From Augochlora pura (taxonomy: Eukaryota; Arthropoda; Insecta; Hymenoptera; Halictidae), in assembly GCF_028453695.1 (NCBI RefSeq), contig NC_135775.1:12668746-12732745 (forward strand): 64,000 nt of DNA, in the 5' to 3' direction. Shown piece by piece: positions 1 through 11,870 of the stretch. The position numbers and the translations under genes were made by a program. Each line of letters starts with the position of its first letter. Positions within the stretch are counted from its first letter, which is position 1. The notes beneath the pieces were generated by a model. It did not search any database. It saw nothing but the letters and a program-made list of their open reading frames with translations, and had not been told where the DNA came from.

Positions 1-415
1 CAAACTAACTTTCCAATTTTAATGCGATTAAAATACTTATTAAAGGAAATACTTTATTTTAAATAAATTAGTAAAATATTTTGTTTAAGAAATTTTTGAG
101 GTAATTGATGTAGCAGTCAAAGTATTAAAAGGCTGGACAAAAGGCTGGCGCATCGATAAAACTAACAAAAGTTCGAAAAACTATTATCAAAATTATTCGT
201 GGAAGTGCTACATTAGTTTCGAAAAAATTGGAAAATACATTTCGACCGATAGCCTTAAACATTGATAGGCGTTAAACGAGCGTCCATAGAAAATTCCCGA
301 AGTCCTCGGCCGTAAATAGGTTAACAACGCGGAGCCACGAGTATATGTGGACGGGGAAATAATTTGGGTCAGCTGCGGTGGGATGTCGCGTGTGTTACGT
401 GTTAAGGGGACGTCT
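1..415. other. Non-coding, AT-rich, turning GC-rich
   Basis: The first 300 bases are AT-rich with no long open frame and no repeat I recognise. Base composition shifts toward GC from about position 300. I see no splice-bounded exon. Confidence 0.6.
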
Positions 416-529
416 TTAATCGGCCAGCACGACTGAACAGCTGTAGCAGATTTTGAGGAGGGTATTGTTTATCTCGTTACGAGTACGGTGAATGCGCGAA
501 GAAGCACCATTATCGGCGGGACAATGAAC

Positions 530-564
530 GGGCCGGGTCGGGTCGGATCGGATCGGGTCGGGCC
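530..564. repeat. GC-rich pentanucleotide repeat (GGTCG/GATCG)
   Basis: Imperfect pentamers such as GGTCG, GGTCG, GATCG, GATCG, GGTCG run in tandem. This is one of about eleven related GC-rich pentamer tracts in the window. Confidence 0.8.
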
Positions 565-599
565 GTACCTGCCCATGTATCGGCCCGTTCCGTCTTCCT

Positions 600-740
600 C
601 TCTCCTCTCGCTCTCGCGCCACAGCTTAAAATCCCTCTTCTTCGTCTTCTTCTTCGTCGTCTTCCTCTTCTTGTTCTGCCTTCACGAGCCACGATCTCAA
701 CCTCCGCCCCTCTCTCTTTCTTTCGCTCTCGCTTCCTCTA
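600..740. repeat. Pyrimidine-rich low-complexity tract
   Basis: The plus strand is dominated by TCT, CTT and TCG triplets (for example TCTTCTTCGTCTTCTTCTTC near 636). An open frame across it, with its opposite-strand counterparts, is explained by the low complexity and is not called as a gene. Confidence 0.7.
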
Positions 741-990
741 CGACCCTGTTGCTCGCTCACGCCATTCCAGTTATGTATTACCTAATGCGAGATGCTCGGC
801 GAAACAAGTTTATCGCTCGGTGCCGCGTGACATCCAACGGATTCCTGAATACGCTTCCGATCGCCGAGAGATGGGTGGCGAATGAATTCCGTCTGGAAAT
901 TTAAGTAACGACCAAACCGGTCCTTCTTTTATCTGTCTCTTGCCGAGCCAAAAAAAGACCAACTGGAAAAACGGTGACGATAGGTGACAC

Positions 991-1059
991 AGAACGAGAG
1001 GGGATAGAGAGAGAGAGAGAGAGAGAGAGAAGGAGAGGGGAGGAGAGAGAGAGAGGAAA
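991..1059. repeat. GA dinucleotide microsatellite
   Basis: A pure GA run near 1005-1030 is extended by interrupted GAGG/GAGA units. The apparent serine-leucine-rich frames on the minus strand are translations of this repeat. Confidence 0.9.
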
Positions 1060-2242
1060 GGACGGAGAGACAGGTCTCGCCGAAAAACTTTCCCGTAAGG
1101 AAATCGAATACGACGCGGCACGAGTCATCGAAAGATCTCGATGAAAAATTGGTTGCAGGTGTCCGTCGGTTTTCGAGGTCGATGATTTCATTCGGCGTAT
1201 GGTAATTATCAAGTTTCAGTGTAATTGACCGTTTACAGAAACGATCCGATTTCTGTGAAATTCATATTTCGAGAGGTAAACTACGATCTACGTTTGAAGA
1301 GGACGAAATGTCGATCATTTGGTTATTATTTCGTTTTTATTGTGCCGAATCTCTGGTCATAGAATTTCATTTCATTAATAATATTTTTCAAACTGATCGA
1401 ATCTGCATTTCTCCTGCCAAAACATTTTTCATTTTGGTTAGTGTTATTAATAAATTGTTAATTAGATTGTTGCCTTTTAAAGTGTAATTGAATATTTTCA
1501 CGGCTGAACTAGAAAAATATAAGTACTACATATATTTTCGTATTGTTAATTAAATTGATTAACTGTGTTATTTGTTATCCGTTTTCACCAGATTCAAACG
1601 TTTCGTACGTTTGGAAATCTGTGCAGAGTCTGATCAAGACTCGCGGTTTCTTAAAGCTGAAGTTGCTGAAATTATGAACACTCTTTCACGGAAAACGATC
1701 GAGCAAATTTCTTAATCCAAGCATACAATACAAACAGAATGGGGAAAGATCCAAATAAACTTAGCAGTATTGCCATCGTCGTGAAGCAACAAAGACTTTT
1801 AATGCTCGGTAGATACAACGTCGACGATCGATGTTTTATGTTACGACTTAAGGCGGCAAGCGTAGACCCGGACGCAACGATTGAAATTCAATTATACCGA
1901 CGTTACGGATGAATAACGTGGCGGAGGTTGGTCAGAAAAACAGCATTAGCCACAAAGATGAGTTTTCGGAGTCGCCTAGCACAGCACCGTGTTCCCTCGC
2001 AATCCCTTTTGATATATCCGAGAGGCGAGGTATATCGATTACAGGTTATCCACGGTGGCTGCAGGGACAGTCGAGATCGTTCTCCGGCTCGCGATAGGGA
2101 GAGACAGAGTTTCTCTCCCCGCGGCCTCTCGCGTCTACTTCCATCGAAGCCCCCGGCCCGTCGGAAAAACCGAGGGCCGGTATTTTGCTCCTCTCCTGCC
2201 GTAAAAGAAGGAATGAGAGGGGAAGGAAAAAACAAGGGCGGC
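1060..2242. other. Non-coding, AT-rich to mixed
   Basis: Mostly AT-rich from 1210 to 1850, then more balanced. Only short open frames on both strands around 1903-2250, with no recognised domain. No transposon ends or strong hairpins were noticed. Confidence 0.55.
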
Positions 2243-2690
2243 AGAGAGTGAGTGAGAGAGAGTGAGAGAGAGAGAGAGAGAGGGAGAGAGAGAGAGAGAG
2301 AGAGGAAAAGAGAGAGCTAGAGAGAGAAAGTAGAAAAAAGAAAGAGGAACATGGTCCTCCTAGCTACCCGTGGCTGCCGCAATAAATCCCATTTCCCCCG
2401 CGGTACACCCCCGTCTCGCCCCGGGTCCACCGCGCACTGGTTTCAGCCGGCGAGTCGTGGCTTCCGTTTCTTCGGACCCACGGAGAGTGAAAATCGAGAA
2501 AGAGAGTCCGCTTGGCGTCCTGGACCCTGGCGGAGGACTCGTTCGTTGGTAAAAGGGTTCGAAAAAGGTCGAGAGCCACGAAGAAGCCTGTGGAAATGCT
2601 AGCCCGCGCGCGCGAGAGAGAGAGAGAGAGATAGACAGAGAGATAGGCGGAGAGAGAGAGCGAGAGAGAGAGAGAGAAGGGGGGGAAGGG
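2243..2690. repeat. Purine-rich GA microsatellite cluster
   Basis: Two GA-dominated tracts (2243-2340 and 2605-2690) flank a GC-rich non-repetitive spacer. Overlapping frames here are low complexity on both strands. Confidence 0.85.
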
Positions 2691-3450
2691 ACGAGCGGGG
2701 AATGGGGCGGGTCGGGGTGAGAGGAAGAGGTCCCCGCGGTACAGGGGACGAGTTAGGGGATGCCTGGGGGCCGAGGGGAGAGGGTTGGCCACGGTTCGTC
2801 CGTCGACGAGGCTCGATGCCGGATTTTTCCAGCGGGGCCACGGTAGAATGGATGTAGGTATAATGGAGGCGAGCACCGTGCCTTCGTTGCCCGATAAAAA
2901 CTGCCGATGGAAAGAGGACGACGGTGAGGGGGACGAAGGCCGGATCGACGGGGAAAGAAGAGCGACCGCGGGAAAGAGTGGAGCGCGAGCGGAAGGGGTG
3001 GCGAGAGGGGTCGCGGGGAGGATGGGGGAGGTAGTGGCAGAGCGGCGGCGGCGGCGGCGGCGGCTCTGGATCGTTGGAAAGACTCGACGCGAGACGAGGA
3101 GTTTCGATACGCGTTATCGAGCACGGTCGCTCGAATTAAAATTTCTTTGGCCGCGCGGCGAGATGCCCGTCCTCGAACCGCTTCCTTTCTACGCCCGACG
3201 TGAACGCCCACCGCAGACGAGCGACCGCGCCAGCGAAACAGCGGATCGGAGGCTTGCGTGTTCGACGAATTTCAGAAACTGAGACTTTCTATGCCGCTTG
3301 TCGCACACGTGCTCCCCTCCTCGTCGATCTATCGGGATTCCCGGCTCATACGGAGCGGTGTCGGTTTACCGGATCTAGAAATTCTGGCGTGTGTGGAAGA
3401 ATTAATGCGGGGAATCGAGGGGGCTAGCTCTGGTGTCTCATGAAAATTGC
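2691..3450. other. GC-rich, CpG-rich, purine-biased non-coding block
   Basis: CpG-rich sequence with few stop codons in any frame, which gives arginine-rich frames on both strands (for example 2785-3282 plus and 2753-3211 minus). Neither resembles a protein family I know. It contains a CGG triplet run. Confidence 0.55.
3043..3063. repeat. CGG trinucleotide microsatellite
   Basis: About seven uninterrupted CGG units. Confidence 0.9.
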
Positions 3451-4144
3451 TAATTGTTTTATCTTGCTGGTAACATGTTCCGCGGTATTCGGAAGTAATA
3501 ATTGGCAATCTGTAATGTTCTGGAAGCTAGCTATAGTTGAGATTATATTATTAGTAAATACCGTTAGTGTAGATACAATATCTTGCGTGGCGAGGTCTAC
3601 GGCATAAATCACCGACTATCTTCGTGCAGAAATTTTTCTTCCGCTTTGAAAATGATCAATTAATCATACTTAGCTTACGATTAACATTGTTCTATGGAAA
3701 AAAGTTTCCCATCTCTTCGGAGCTGTGCCGTATAAAAGAAATTGCGACTCCGTCTTTGTCCGATACGACAATAGCCAGTAAGAATAATTCGTCGAGGGGT
3801 TAGCACATTGGAAATCGGAATGCCTAATGAAAGGAAGAAGCCGCATAAAAAAAAGAAAGCAAACCGGAGTTTGCGAATCAATGCGGATCCCGTGTCTCGA
3901 GGTTAATCATACGAATATCAGAGCGAAGTTGAAAGGGGGCGAAAGACACGGCAGCCCGTCGGGGCATGAGTAGCAATAACACGATCAAATTAGCGATCGT
4001 AAGTCTCGTGTGTCCTCGGTCGAGGAAATGAATCGGGACTGGGAACAAAGAAACAAAAAATACGGAAAACGAGGAAAACGGGAGAAAAAAGTCCGATAAA
4101 AAGAAGGCATCCGGGAAACGCGTGTCTGTGCGCGTGGCTATGCA
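3451..4144. other. Non-coding, mixed composition
   Basis: No open frame longer than about 80 codons and no recognised repeat until the CG/TG tract. Nothing else seen. Confidence 0.55.
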
Positions 4145-4147
4145 CGC

Positions 4148-4178
<31 letters not shown>

Positions 4179-4182
4179 TGTG
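4145..4182. repeat. Compound CG-TG dinucleotide microsatellite
   Basis: About nine CG units pass directly into about ten TG units. Alternating purine-pyrimidine of this kind can adopt Z-DNA; that is inference. Confidence 0.9.
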
Positions 4183-4720
4183 CGAGTACGTCCTCGTACG
4201 ATCGGATTCAGCGGGCAGAGACCGAGACTCATCTTCGATTCCGCTCGAATATCCAGTCCGGTCTGTTAGGTTTAATTTCGTTAATCAGGACGCGTCTCGA
4301 TTGAACGAGCTTCGTGAGCGGAGCCGAAAGGAGAAAGGCATTCTCCCTGGTCGTCCGCGTCGCTCGCCGCTGCATCCGCGCCAAAACTCACAAAACGCGC
4401 ACAGCGGGGAAGAACGTTGGTGCGAGCGAGCGCGGGCCGACGCTGCGCACGGCGGGTGCGGGGTCGGGCCAGCGAGCGGACGAGCGGGCTGGCGGCGGGC
4501 CGGCGGACCGGCGGACCGGCGGGCGAGCGGACGACGAGCGGGCGAGCGGGCGAGCGAGCGCGGGCGAGCAATCCAAGCGGACGGACGACCCGGGTGGTGT
4601 GTGTCGTATATAGCGTGGCGAGGTGGGAAACTAGACCGTGACGAATCACGGTCGGCGACTGCGCCGCTCTGACGTCACGTCGAAGGGCGAAGCCGCGTCG
4701 CAAGTGTTCGTGATTGGACA
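4183..4720. other. GC-rich CpG block with GCGG/GCGAGCGG repeats
   Basis: Between about 4466 and 4566 the sequence is built from GCGAGCGG-, GGCGG- and GACCGGCG-like units. Three plus-strand and two minus-strand frames stay open together, a sign of stop-poor composition and not of coding. Confidence 0.6.
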
Positions 4721-5105
4721 TCTTTTATCTTCGTCCGGGGCGACGCTCGCAATTTTGGCGTGATAGCGCAACGGGGACGAATCGAATTAATACGATTGCC
4801 ACTTCCGAACCGTGACTATGAGCGCGTGACTCGAACGAATCCCTTCGAATCGAGACCCGCGAGGTCCTCCACCGGTTTCATTCTCGCGAACGATTTCGAC
4901 GGTGTCTGTTATTCTATACGTAGTGTACCAATGGTAACGAGAATCTATGATTAAGTACCAAATTTGTCTTCCTTTCTAGGTGAATTTATTTTATTCTTTT
5001 TTTTTTATACCAACGATGCAATATAATATTTATTTATTGGTATTCGTGCAAATAAATTCACAAATCCCGTCAAAGCTTCTCAGTAGATCAAGGAAGCAAG
5101 ACCTC
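4721..5105. other. Non-coding, turning AT-rich
   Basis: Composition falls from balanced to strongly AT-rich near 4950. No feature recognised. Confidence 0.5.
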
Positions 5106-5109
5106 TTAA

Positions 5110-5327
5110 CACGTTGAGTACCACTTTGGTCACGTATAGGTGACACTAATTTTCAACAAGCTTTTGCAATACACGATGATATGGTGATATATTTGATATA
5201 TTCGGAGTTTTATCAGCAAATTTCATCTACCTAAAATATCTCTTTGCACTCAATTGATTGATCCTATTGACACCTACAATACTTGCTATTTTAATAGTTT
5301 TTTCTTTAATAATCGGCACCTAACGCG
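5110..5327. mobile_element. Possible decayed piggyBac-like MITE
   Basis: TTAA at 5106-5109 is followed by CACGTTGAGTACC. At 5315-5327 the sequence GGCACCTAACGCG is its approximate reverse complement: 9 of 13 bases match and all four differences are transitions. The right flank is TCAC, not TTAA. Non-coding inside. Length (218 bp) is close to the better-supported element at 39598. The match could be chance. Confidence 0.3.
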
Positions 5328-6098
5328 TCACCCCTTATGCTTGACTTAGATGGATATATTAGCAAATCATTCGTATTCTAAATTAACTTTCTCACAAAAT
5401 TATGTTTACAAAATTTTACACCAATAGTGAAGACGTAATTTTACGTTAGCAGCAATCAGTCAAATTTTACGAGCATAATTGTAACATAGAAATCGATTGG
5501 TTAAGGGAAGTGATTTGCTTTGAATCACATGATCCACAAATTTGATTGTGTCCAAATGTGATTTGTAACTTCTGCATCGATATAAAAATCCCTTAAAACC
5601 TTAAGAAATCCACTCATGTCAGCTAATCAACGATACATGCGAAACCATTGATCGTACATTTCCGTTTCTTTAGAAAACGCAACAAGTGCGAATTTATCGT
5701 TGCAGCCGATCGAGGGGTTGGGGTGGTGTTGAAGATATTACAGGACGGATTTATGGCGGCGCGGCGCTTCCGCCTAGTGTTTCGTGAGCCGCTTTAATAT
5801 TCCGTAGAAAATCCTGCCGTTTTACCCATGGGCTTTGATCAGCAAGATTTCACCGACTAGCCTTGACAGAGGACACTGCTAACCAGCAATTTACCTACAA
5901 CAACTTTTCTAGGCATTACGCTACTATTGCTTCAAAACCGTCTTATCGAGTAATCGCTTAAACCATCGCTTTTAAAAAGCTGCCGTCCAAACAGTTTAGT
6001 CAAATGCCCGCAGTTTTTATCATCTCTATTAACAATATCCACCAAGTCTCGACTGGTTCAATATAGTCTCGCACAACCATCGAATTTTCCTAGAAAAT
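5328..6098. other. Non-coding, AT-rich
   Basis: AT-rich with a short more balanced stretch around 5700-5830. No long open frames, repeats or strong hairpins noticed. Confidence 0.5.
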
Positions 6099-6102
6099 TT
6101 AA

Positions 6103-6256
6103 CACTAAAACCACCGAACCACGTACGCTGCTTTATAACGAGCAAAAGGCTATACTTATTTAAACATTAATTTTCTATGACAGAGTCTTTATAGTTTCAG
6201 CTACTTTAAAACAAAAAATGTGGAACTGGTCATTTTGATTAGCTCGGCAGACGCAG
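6103..6256. mobile_element. Possible TTAA-type MITE relic
   Basis: TTAA at 6099-6102 is followed by CACTAAAACCACCGAACC, which matches the left end of the element at 50407 at 13 of 18 positions. The right boundary, near GGTCATTTTGATTAGC and the CGGCAGACGCAG that follows, is uncertain and its flank is TAAA. No coding capacity. Confidence 0.27.
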
Positions 6257-7615
6257 TAAAATCGGGATGTAACAATTTCGTTATTAAAAAGGATCTTGGA
6301 AGAGATAAAAGTTCGTCGCGAGAGTCGTAGAACGACATGAATGTCGGTAAATATTATTGTCGACTAACGGCGTTTTTTCCAGTGCTAGTGTCAGATGCTG
6401 GTCAACGGAAACAGAGATGATGATTTTAATGTGGCCCTTCGCCGTCGTATAGAGATCGTATTGCGCGCGTTTCTATCGCGAATGTCCTACCGTCTATCTC
6501 ATGTCACGAATCACGTTGCGAGCGACGTATTTCGGGTCGGTGACCCTTCAGAGACGTAGGACTTTAACGCTAGTGTCGTGCTTCCACCGAGGACCTTGGA
6601 AATCCTGCCACTTATCCAAATATACTAGCGGATTATAATTTCAAGATCGTATCTAGCAGGCCTCGAACTGCTTTTTTTCTTGTCTCTTTCATTCAGCGGG
6701 TTGTGCGCGAACCAGAGCCCGGGTTAGTGCAGCGATTCCGCTTCAGCTTTTCGATCGCTGTCTTCGATCGATTTACTTTATCTTCCTCGTCCGCGGAATT
6801 GTTCAGTCAATCCCTTAAAGCAACGCATATCTCCGCGGCATCTCATTGCATCGACCACTCTATACCGTGCAATACTTTTCGGTTCAAAATACAATAAAAC
6901 GACGGCAAACAATCGAGCAATGAAATAGATTTTACTCGAAATACTCTTATTCGAATTTTTCTAGACACGATTATAAATTTCGCAAATATTCCATCGTTCG
7001 CGATAATGACTGCAGTATGAAGATGGATGAATAGAGTTTTCACGATTGTTCGAACACAGTCACTTGAATATTCTCCTTCAGTTACCTCGAGTATTTGTAC
7101 CTACAACCAAATTGTTTCAAATTCATTTCGAGAAAGTCTGTTCGAACCATTTTATTTGCATTCTAAATGAAAACGACGCTACGACAGCTACGGAAGTTAT
7201 CGGTTCAATTAAGCAGAACATACAGATTGTACAGCTTCTTTTACAAAATGGTCGTATTCACTTAACAATTACACCAAGATCGTATGCAAATTGCAACATC
7301 TCTTCAGATTACCATCTCACTCGACGTAAGGAGAACATCACATCAAACCGAACATGAATTTCGGAAACTTGGAAATGTCGGAATATGGCTCGATAGTTGC
7401 ATTGCTTCAAAACCGCCAAGTGTCTATCCAAGTGTTCTGCACGTAATATTTATTAAGTACAAATATGTAAAAAGCAGAATTCCTAGTTGCATGATGTCGC
7501 CGAAAGTTATAAAACAAAATGGTCAATATGTCACTGAATAAAACTTGTTCTAAATATGAAAAATCGTCTTTAATCTGCTGCTGGAAAAACTGAAATTACT
7601 TTCTAAACATTCTAA
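6257..7615. other. Non-coding, mixed then AT-rich
   Basis: Balanced composition at 6290-6890, AT-rich afterwards. Open frames at 6703-6897 and 7046-7357 are short and unrecognised. No repeat found. Confidence 0.5.
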
Positions 7616-7617
7616 TA

Positions 7618-7920
7618 CAATAGAACCTCGGTAACTTGAGTCTTGATAATTCGAACATTGAGAACTCGAAAACCTCTATAAAATCTCTACCGATTGGTAA
7701 CTGATGTATTTTACCTCCACAAATCAAATTTAGACGAAACCGAATCTTTTCAAGTCACAGTTTTCCTTTTCAGATCAGAGAACCGATTCAAACATCAAGT
7801 ACTTATTTCCGTACGAATTTTAATATTTCGTTAAGCCTTCGCAAGCCCAATTTTCGTTTGTTGCACGTTTCTTGCGATTTTCTTTTTTCCCTTAAAGTTC
7901 AAGATATCGGGGTTCGTCTG
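7618..7920. mobile_element. pogo-like (Tc1/mariner superfamily) MITE candidate
   Basis: TA at 7616-7617 is followed by CAATAGAACCTCGGTAACTT. The right end, read in reverse complement from 7920, is CAGACGAACCCCGATATCTT: the same layout, with GAACC, CG and TA shared at matching positions. Pogo/Tigger elements insert at TA and often begin CAGTAGAACCTCG-like. The right flank is TG, so one TA copy would be mutated. The 303-bp interior has no transposase. Confidence 0.5.
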
Positions 7921-8049
7921 TGCAACAATGAAAATAGCAAAGAGTACAGTAAATGGCACGAAGCTCGAAGTTATCCCAGCAAATGTTTAAATAAACTTGA
8001 ATTCTACGAATTTAAGCCGACTTTCCTAACGTAGAGCCGATGGAAGGAG

Positions 8050-8088
8050 AAAGAGAAGAGAAGAGAAGAGAAGAGAAGAAAAGAAAGG
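8050..8088. repeat. AGAAG pentanucleotide microsatellite
   Basis: About seven AGAAG units in tandem, decaying at the right end. Confidence 0.85.
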
Positions 8089-8255
8089 AAAATGTCTGAA
8101 GAATAGGCAGCCGGGAATTAGTGGAGCGCGAGTAAAAGCGGGCAGTATTCGATCCTAAAAGCGGCGGACGATTGGATCGGGTGCCAAGGAAGCGGGGTGC
8201 TTGGCCCTGGTACCGAGATCGCGGCACAGAAACGTGCGCCTCGAAGAAACGACGT

Positions 8256-8303
8256 CGGCGCGGCTTGGCGCGGCTCGGCTCGGCGCGGCTCGGCTCGGCG
8301 CGA
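8256..8303. repeat. GGCTC/GGCGC pentanucleotide repeat
   Basis: Tandem GCGCGGCTCG-like units, effectively pentamers alternating GGCTC and GGCGC. Confidence 0.85.
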
Positions 8304-8820
8304 CGATCCATCCGGCGATTTGTTCGTTACGCGGCGCGACTTCCGGCGAGCAATACGTCGGGCTTTCTAGAGGTCTCCGCGTAGCTGTACGCGGGAAACG
8401 TAACCGCGAGCAATTACGTCACGCGAGTGTAACGCCGCGCAAACCGATCGGCTCGGCTCCGGCTCGGCTCTGGCGCTGGCTCGGCGGTGCGGTTTCGTAA
8501 GGCGCGAAAGATCGCGTCACGCGCCTCTCGGCCTTACCTGTCCTTATACAAGAAAGGACGCGAGTTTCTCGCACCATTTCGAGGCCTCTCGCGGCCAGCC
8601 ACGCGTCACGTCGCCTTGCTTCTATCTCTCTTCCCTTCTCGCCTCCCTCCCCCCACCCCCCGCCCATTCCTCCCGCTGTTTCTATTTCTCTTCGCCGCTC
8701 ACGGTGACGTAAATTTATTCGCGAGCCACGCATTGTCCGCCCCGAGGAAACGCAAACGCGCGCGTGCGCGACCGATCGATGCGATTAGCGACCGGCACCG
8801 GCCGTACTGTAAATCGTAGA

Positions 8821-9784
8821 CTGGCCTATAGTCGCTTGATTCACCAGCCAAAAGAAGTTCGCCCTTTTCAATGGGTTATTTAGTTTGCTTATTTTTCAAG
8901 GCATCGACCCTTCGTATTTAGTTCTAGACGAATAGAAGACCGGTTACGCAACAGGCTTAAAATGAGTGCAGAACTTTATAGGTTGAAAGAAACCTTTTAG
9001 GTGAAATATGCTTTTTCGTCAATGACATTAATTTCTGTGTCAATGTTCATTACGGTAGATTAAAGACCTTGATACGTTTTGTTGAATTTATTTTTGACAA
9101 TTTTATCGGTCGTATGGACATTGAACGATACGGTAAGTTCCGTGGTATATCTTAGGAGGCAAACGAAAAAATATTTACAGAAGAATAAATTTTCAGTTAC
9201 TTGCAAAACGACAAACGGCATTGAATAGAATGGTTTAATAATTTCTTAATACATTTCTTGCATAAATCTATTAGGTTCTAGAATCGGCCAATAAAAAATA
9301 AAGTTCGTCAACTTCCCTGCATCTTGAATCGTATAATGCTAAGAGCTACTTCTCGATAATGTTGATAAATAAGCAATTCGTCTGCCGATTTGCCGATGTT
9401 AATTCTTTTGATCGAAATCGATCGCCATCGGAGTTTCAGATATCGCTGGACTGGCACCTGTAACTTTGTCGGAGATCCAACACAGACGACGCGACGCACT
9501 CGGTTTAACGATCGCCCGCGGTACCGGCGCAACCTTAATTCGCCGTTAATGTTTTATGTTAATGTACCACGGGACAGAATTAGCCGCGTGCTTGTTTGGT
9601 TACTCGGCGCTAAGCAGCTTACGCCGCGCGGCGAGTTTTAGCCGCGTTACTTCACAGTAGTCGCGGAAATTTTTCGATGGGTAGAAGAATGGAAGAGCAA
9701 GAATTCTTAATCTACGGCGGGACGGTCACGAAGAAATCAAAAAATAGTGGAAAACGGACTACTCTCTCTTTCGTACCGTTTCTC

Positions 9785-9786
<2 letters not shown>
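8821..9786. other. Non-coding, AT-rich then mixed
   Basis: AT-rich to about 9400, balanced and CpG-containing to 9760. Nothing recognised. Confidence 0.5.
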
Positions 9787-9838
<52 letters not shown>

Positions 9839-9857
9839 GCTCTCTCTCTCTCTCTCT
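9787..9857. repeat. TC dinucleotide microsatellite
   Basis: About 35 TC units with two small interruptions, followed at 9866-9880 by a short GC-alternating run. Confidence 0.95.
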
Positions 9858-9880
9858 TAGACACGTGTGCGCGCGCGCAC

Positions 9881-11045
9881 GCACTCGTACACGCACAGTT
9901 TCCATCAGACTGCCTCTTCCTTAGTCCGACTCTCCTCTATCTATGTCCGTCTCTGGCGGTAGAAGGTGGCTCGTGACGCCGCGTCGGAAACGCGCGGATA
10001 AAGATAACTGCGCGCTATTAATGTCCCCCGGTCCCAATTAATGTCAATTAATACGTTCAGACTGGGTTCTATTTGTCGGCCTCTAATAAAGCCTGTTACG
10101 GCCAATTTTCATCGACGGCAATCCTAATGAGACTTTTTCCTGCTCGATTCCGGCCGGGGAACAATGTCAGACTCTTGACCCTTTTCGATCCTGTGACCAG
10201 CCAGCCATGCTATTCAATTTTATTCCAATTCCAATGCGTGGTTCAGCGATTTTTATTACAAGTTTCGCCACTCTCTCTCGCTGTTGCTACCTTTGCGCAC
10301 GGTCAGGTGCGAAAGAATTAGTAGCATATCGATCAACGATTGAAATATCGGAGCGAAATCTATAAAATAACTTGGCAAAACAGAAAATTCTTTGGAAGAA
10401 ATACAAAGTGCTATTGATTAATAAAATTCGAGTCATGAATATGACGAGTCTGTGTTCTATTCCAACATTCTCCTTCAGTACATTTACACGACGCAGAGAT
10501 AAATAGATAATTCAATATGAATATTCAGGTAAGAACGAAGGTAACAACAGTGACATTGTCTAAAGTGCGTGCAAGCGATAAACGAACGATAATACCTCTC
10601 AAGAAACGACAAAAATTCATTCAAATTCAATTCAACGCTACTTACGCTACCCGGACAAATAAACGAGATCGCTCACCGCGATCGGCCAGGCGGGTCGCCG
10701 CATTTGCAACAGAATCGGGCATCTGTTGCTAGAAAACACACTCTCCCCGGCTAACGAAACTTCCGCACAGTAGAACGCTCGGACATTAGGTATTCGGGTA
10801 ATGGCTGTTCAGATGCAGTAGCTTCTACTGTATTTATCGGCACCGGACCAAGCCGGATAACGTACTTCCAGGGCTCCAGAACAACTTATCCCCAGAGATC
10901 GAACTATCGTGGGGGTGGAAGGGCGTCAGGTTCAGATATCGGTCCGCGTGCTAAAAATTTCATGGATATACGCGGCGTGGCCGGCCACCAATTACTAATT
11001 AGCAATTACGTAAAGGGAGGAAGAGAGCGAGGTGGAACCTAACAG
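9881..11045. other. Non-coding, mixed; a balanced stretch may be conserved
   Basis: 10020-10210 has balanced, repeat-free composition with two AATTAATG/TCAATTAAT homeodomain-like cores near 10035-10050. This is suggestive of regulatory DNA but only inferred. 10320-10660 is AT-rich; 10740-11040 is balanced. No gene recognised. Confidence 0.4.
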
Positions 11046-11046
11046 C

Positions 11047-11097
11047 TGGAGGGAGAGAGGGAGAGAGAGGAGAGAGAGAGAGAGGGAGAGAGAGGGA
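11047..11097. repeat. GA microsatellite
   Basis: GAGAG units with single-base interruptions. Confidence 0.85.
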
Positions 11098-11225
11098 CAG
11101 AAGGGGGACAGCGGTTCCGCCGCAAATTCAGTGGAGGCATCGGGTGGGCGGCCCACCCTAAAGTCGGTCCTTGGTCATTAGACCCGGCGGGAGCGCATTA
11201 ACCTCGAACCCATTCCTGGCCCATC

Positions 11226-11335
11226 GCCTGCCTGCCTGCCAGCCAGCCAGCCAGCCAGCCTGCCTGCCTGCCTGCCTGCCTCCTGCCTGCTTGCCCGCCT
11301 GCCGGCCTGCCTGCCTGCCTGCAGCCTGCTTGCCG
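11226..11335. repeat. GCCT/GCCA tetranucleotide microsatellite
   Basis: GCCT units switch to five GCCA units and back to GCCT, then decay. The units differ by a single T-A change, so the array probably grew by repeated slippage of a mutated unit. Confidence 0.9.
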
Positions 11336-11870
11336 GGCTGACTACTTGCTTGCCGCGGCTCGCTCCATACCCGTATATATCCGTAGAGACGGCAGGCGGA
11401 CTACGATATAGCCGGTACTCGCAATTCGGTGGGACGCATAACGAGCCACGACTTTACGGTAGTCTCCTTCGCCGCGCGACTCGCTAATTCGTCGGTACGT
11501 CGGGCGCAGAGCAGTTAGCGACGCGCTACCCTACCCTCGCGGTGGCCAGCGATCGCGAGCCGTTCACGCAAGACTATACGCAACGCGTACAGCACGCACA
11601 CCGGCTGCCACAGGTCGGACGCGGGCGGACGCAGGCAGCAGGCACGCACGCGATCGCGAGCGCCCGCGCGAAAGCGTCGTCGCACCGCGCCGCGCCGAAT
11701 TCGGCCGGGCCGGCTCTCTAGGCCAAAAGTGGCTTCTAAACTTTTTATTGCGTTGCTTAAAATGTTTTGTCGGACTTTTTAACCTCCCGAAGGCCGCATA
11801 CGCGCGTCCACTGAACCGATAGCAACGCGGTCGGGCAGGTTCGTAAAAATGGCCCGCAGAGTCTATCAAT
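11336..11870. other. GC-rich CpG block
   Basis: CpG-rich, with ATATAT near 11374 and no obvious initiator at the expected distance. A minus-strand frame at 11564-11869 is arginine/alanine-rich and unrecognised. No gene called. Confidence 0.45.

Larger units (their letters stand above)
7921..8820. other. GC-rich block with pentamer repeats and a pyrimidine tract
   Basis: AT-rich to 8030, then CpG-rich. It holds two pentamer tracts (listed separately) and a TC/C-rich plus-strand tract at about 8618-8700. Arginine-rich frames open on both strands are composition artefacts. Confidence 0.55.
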
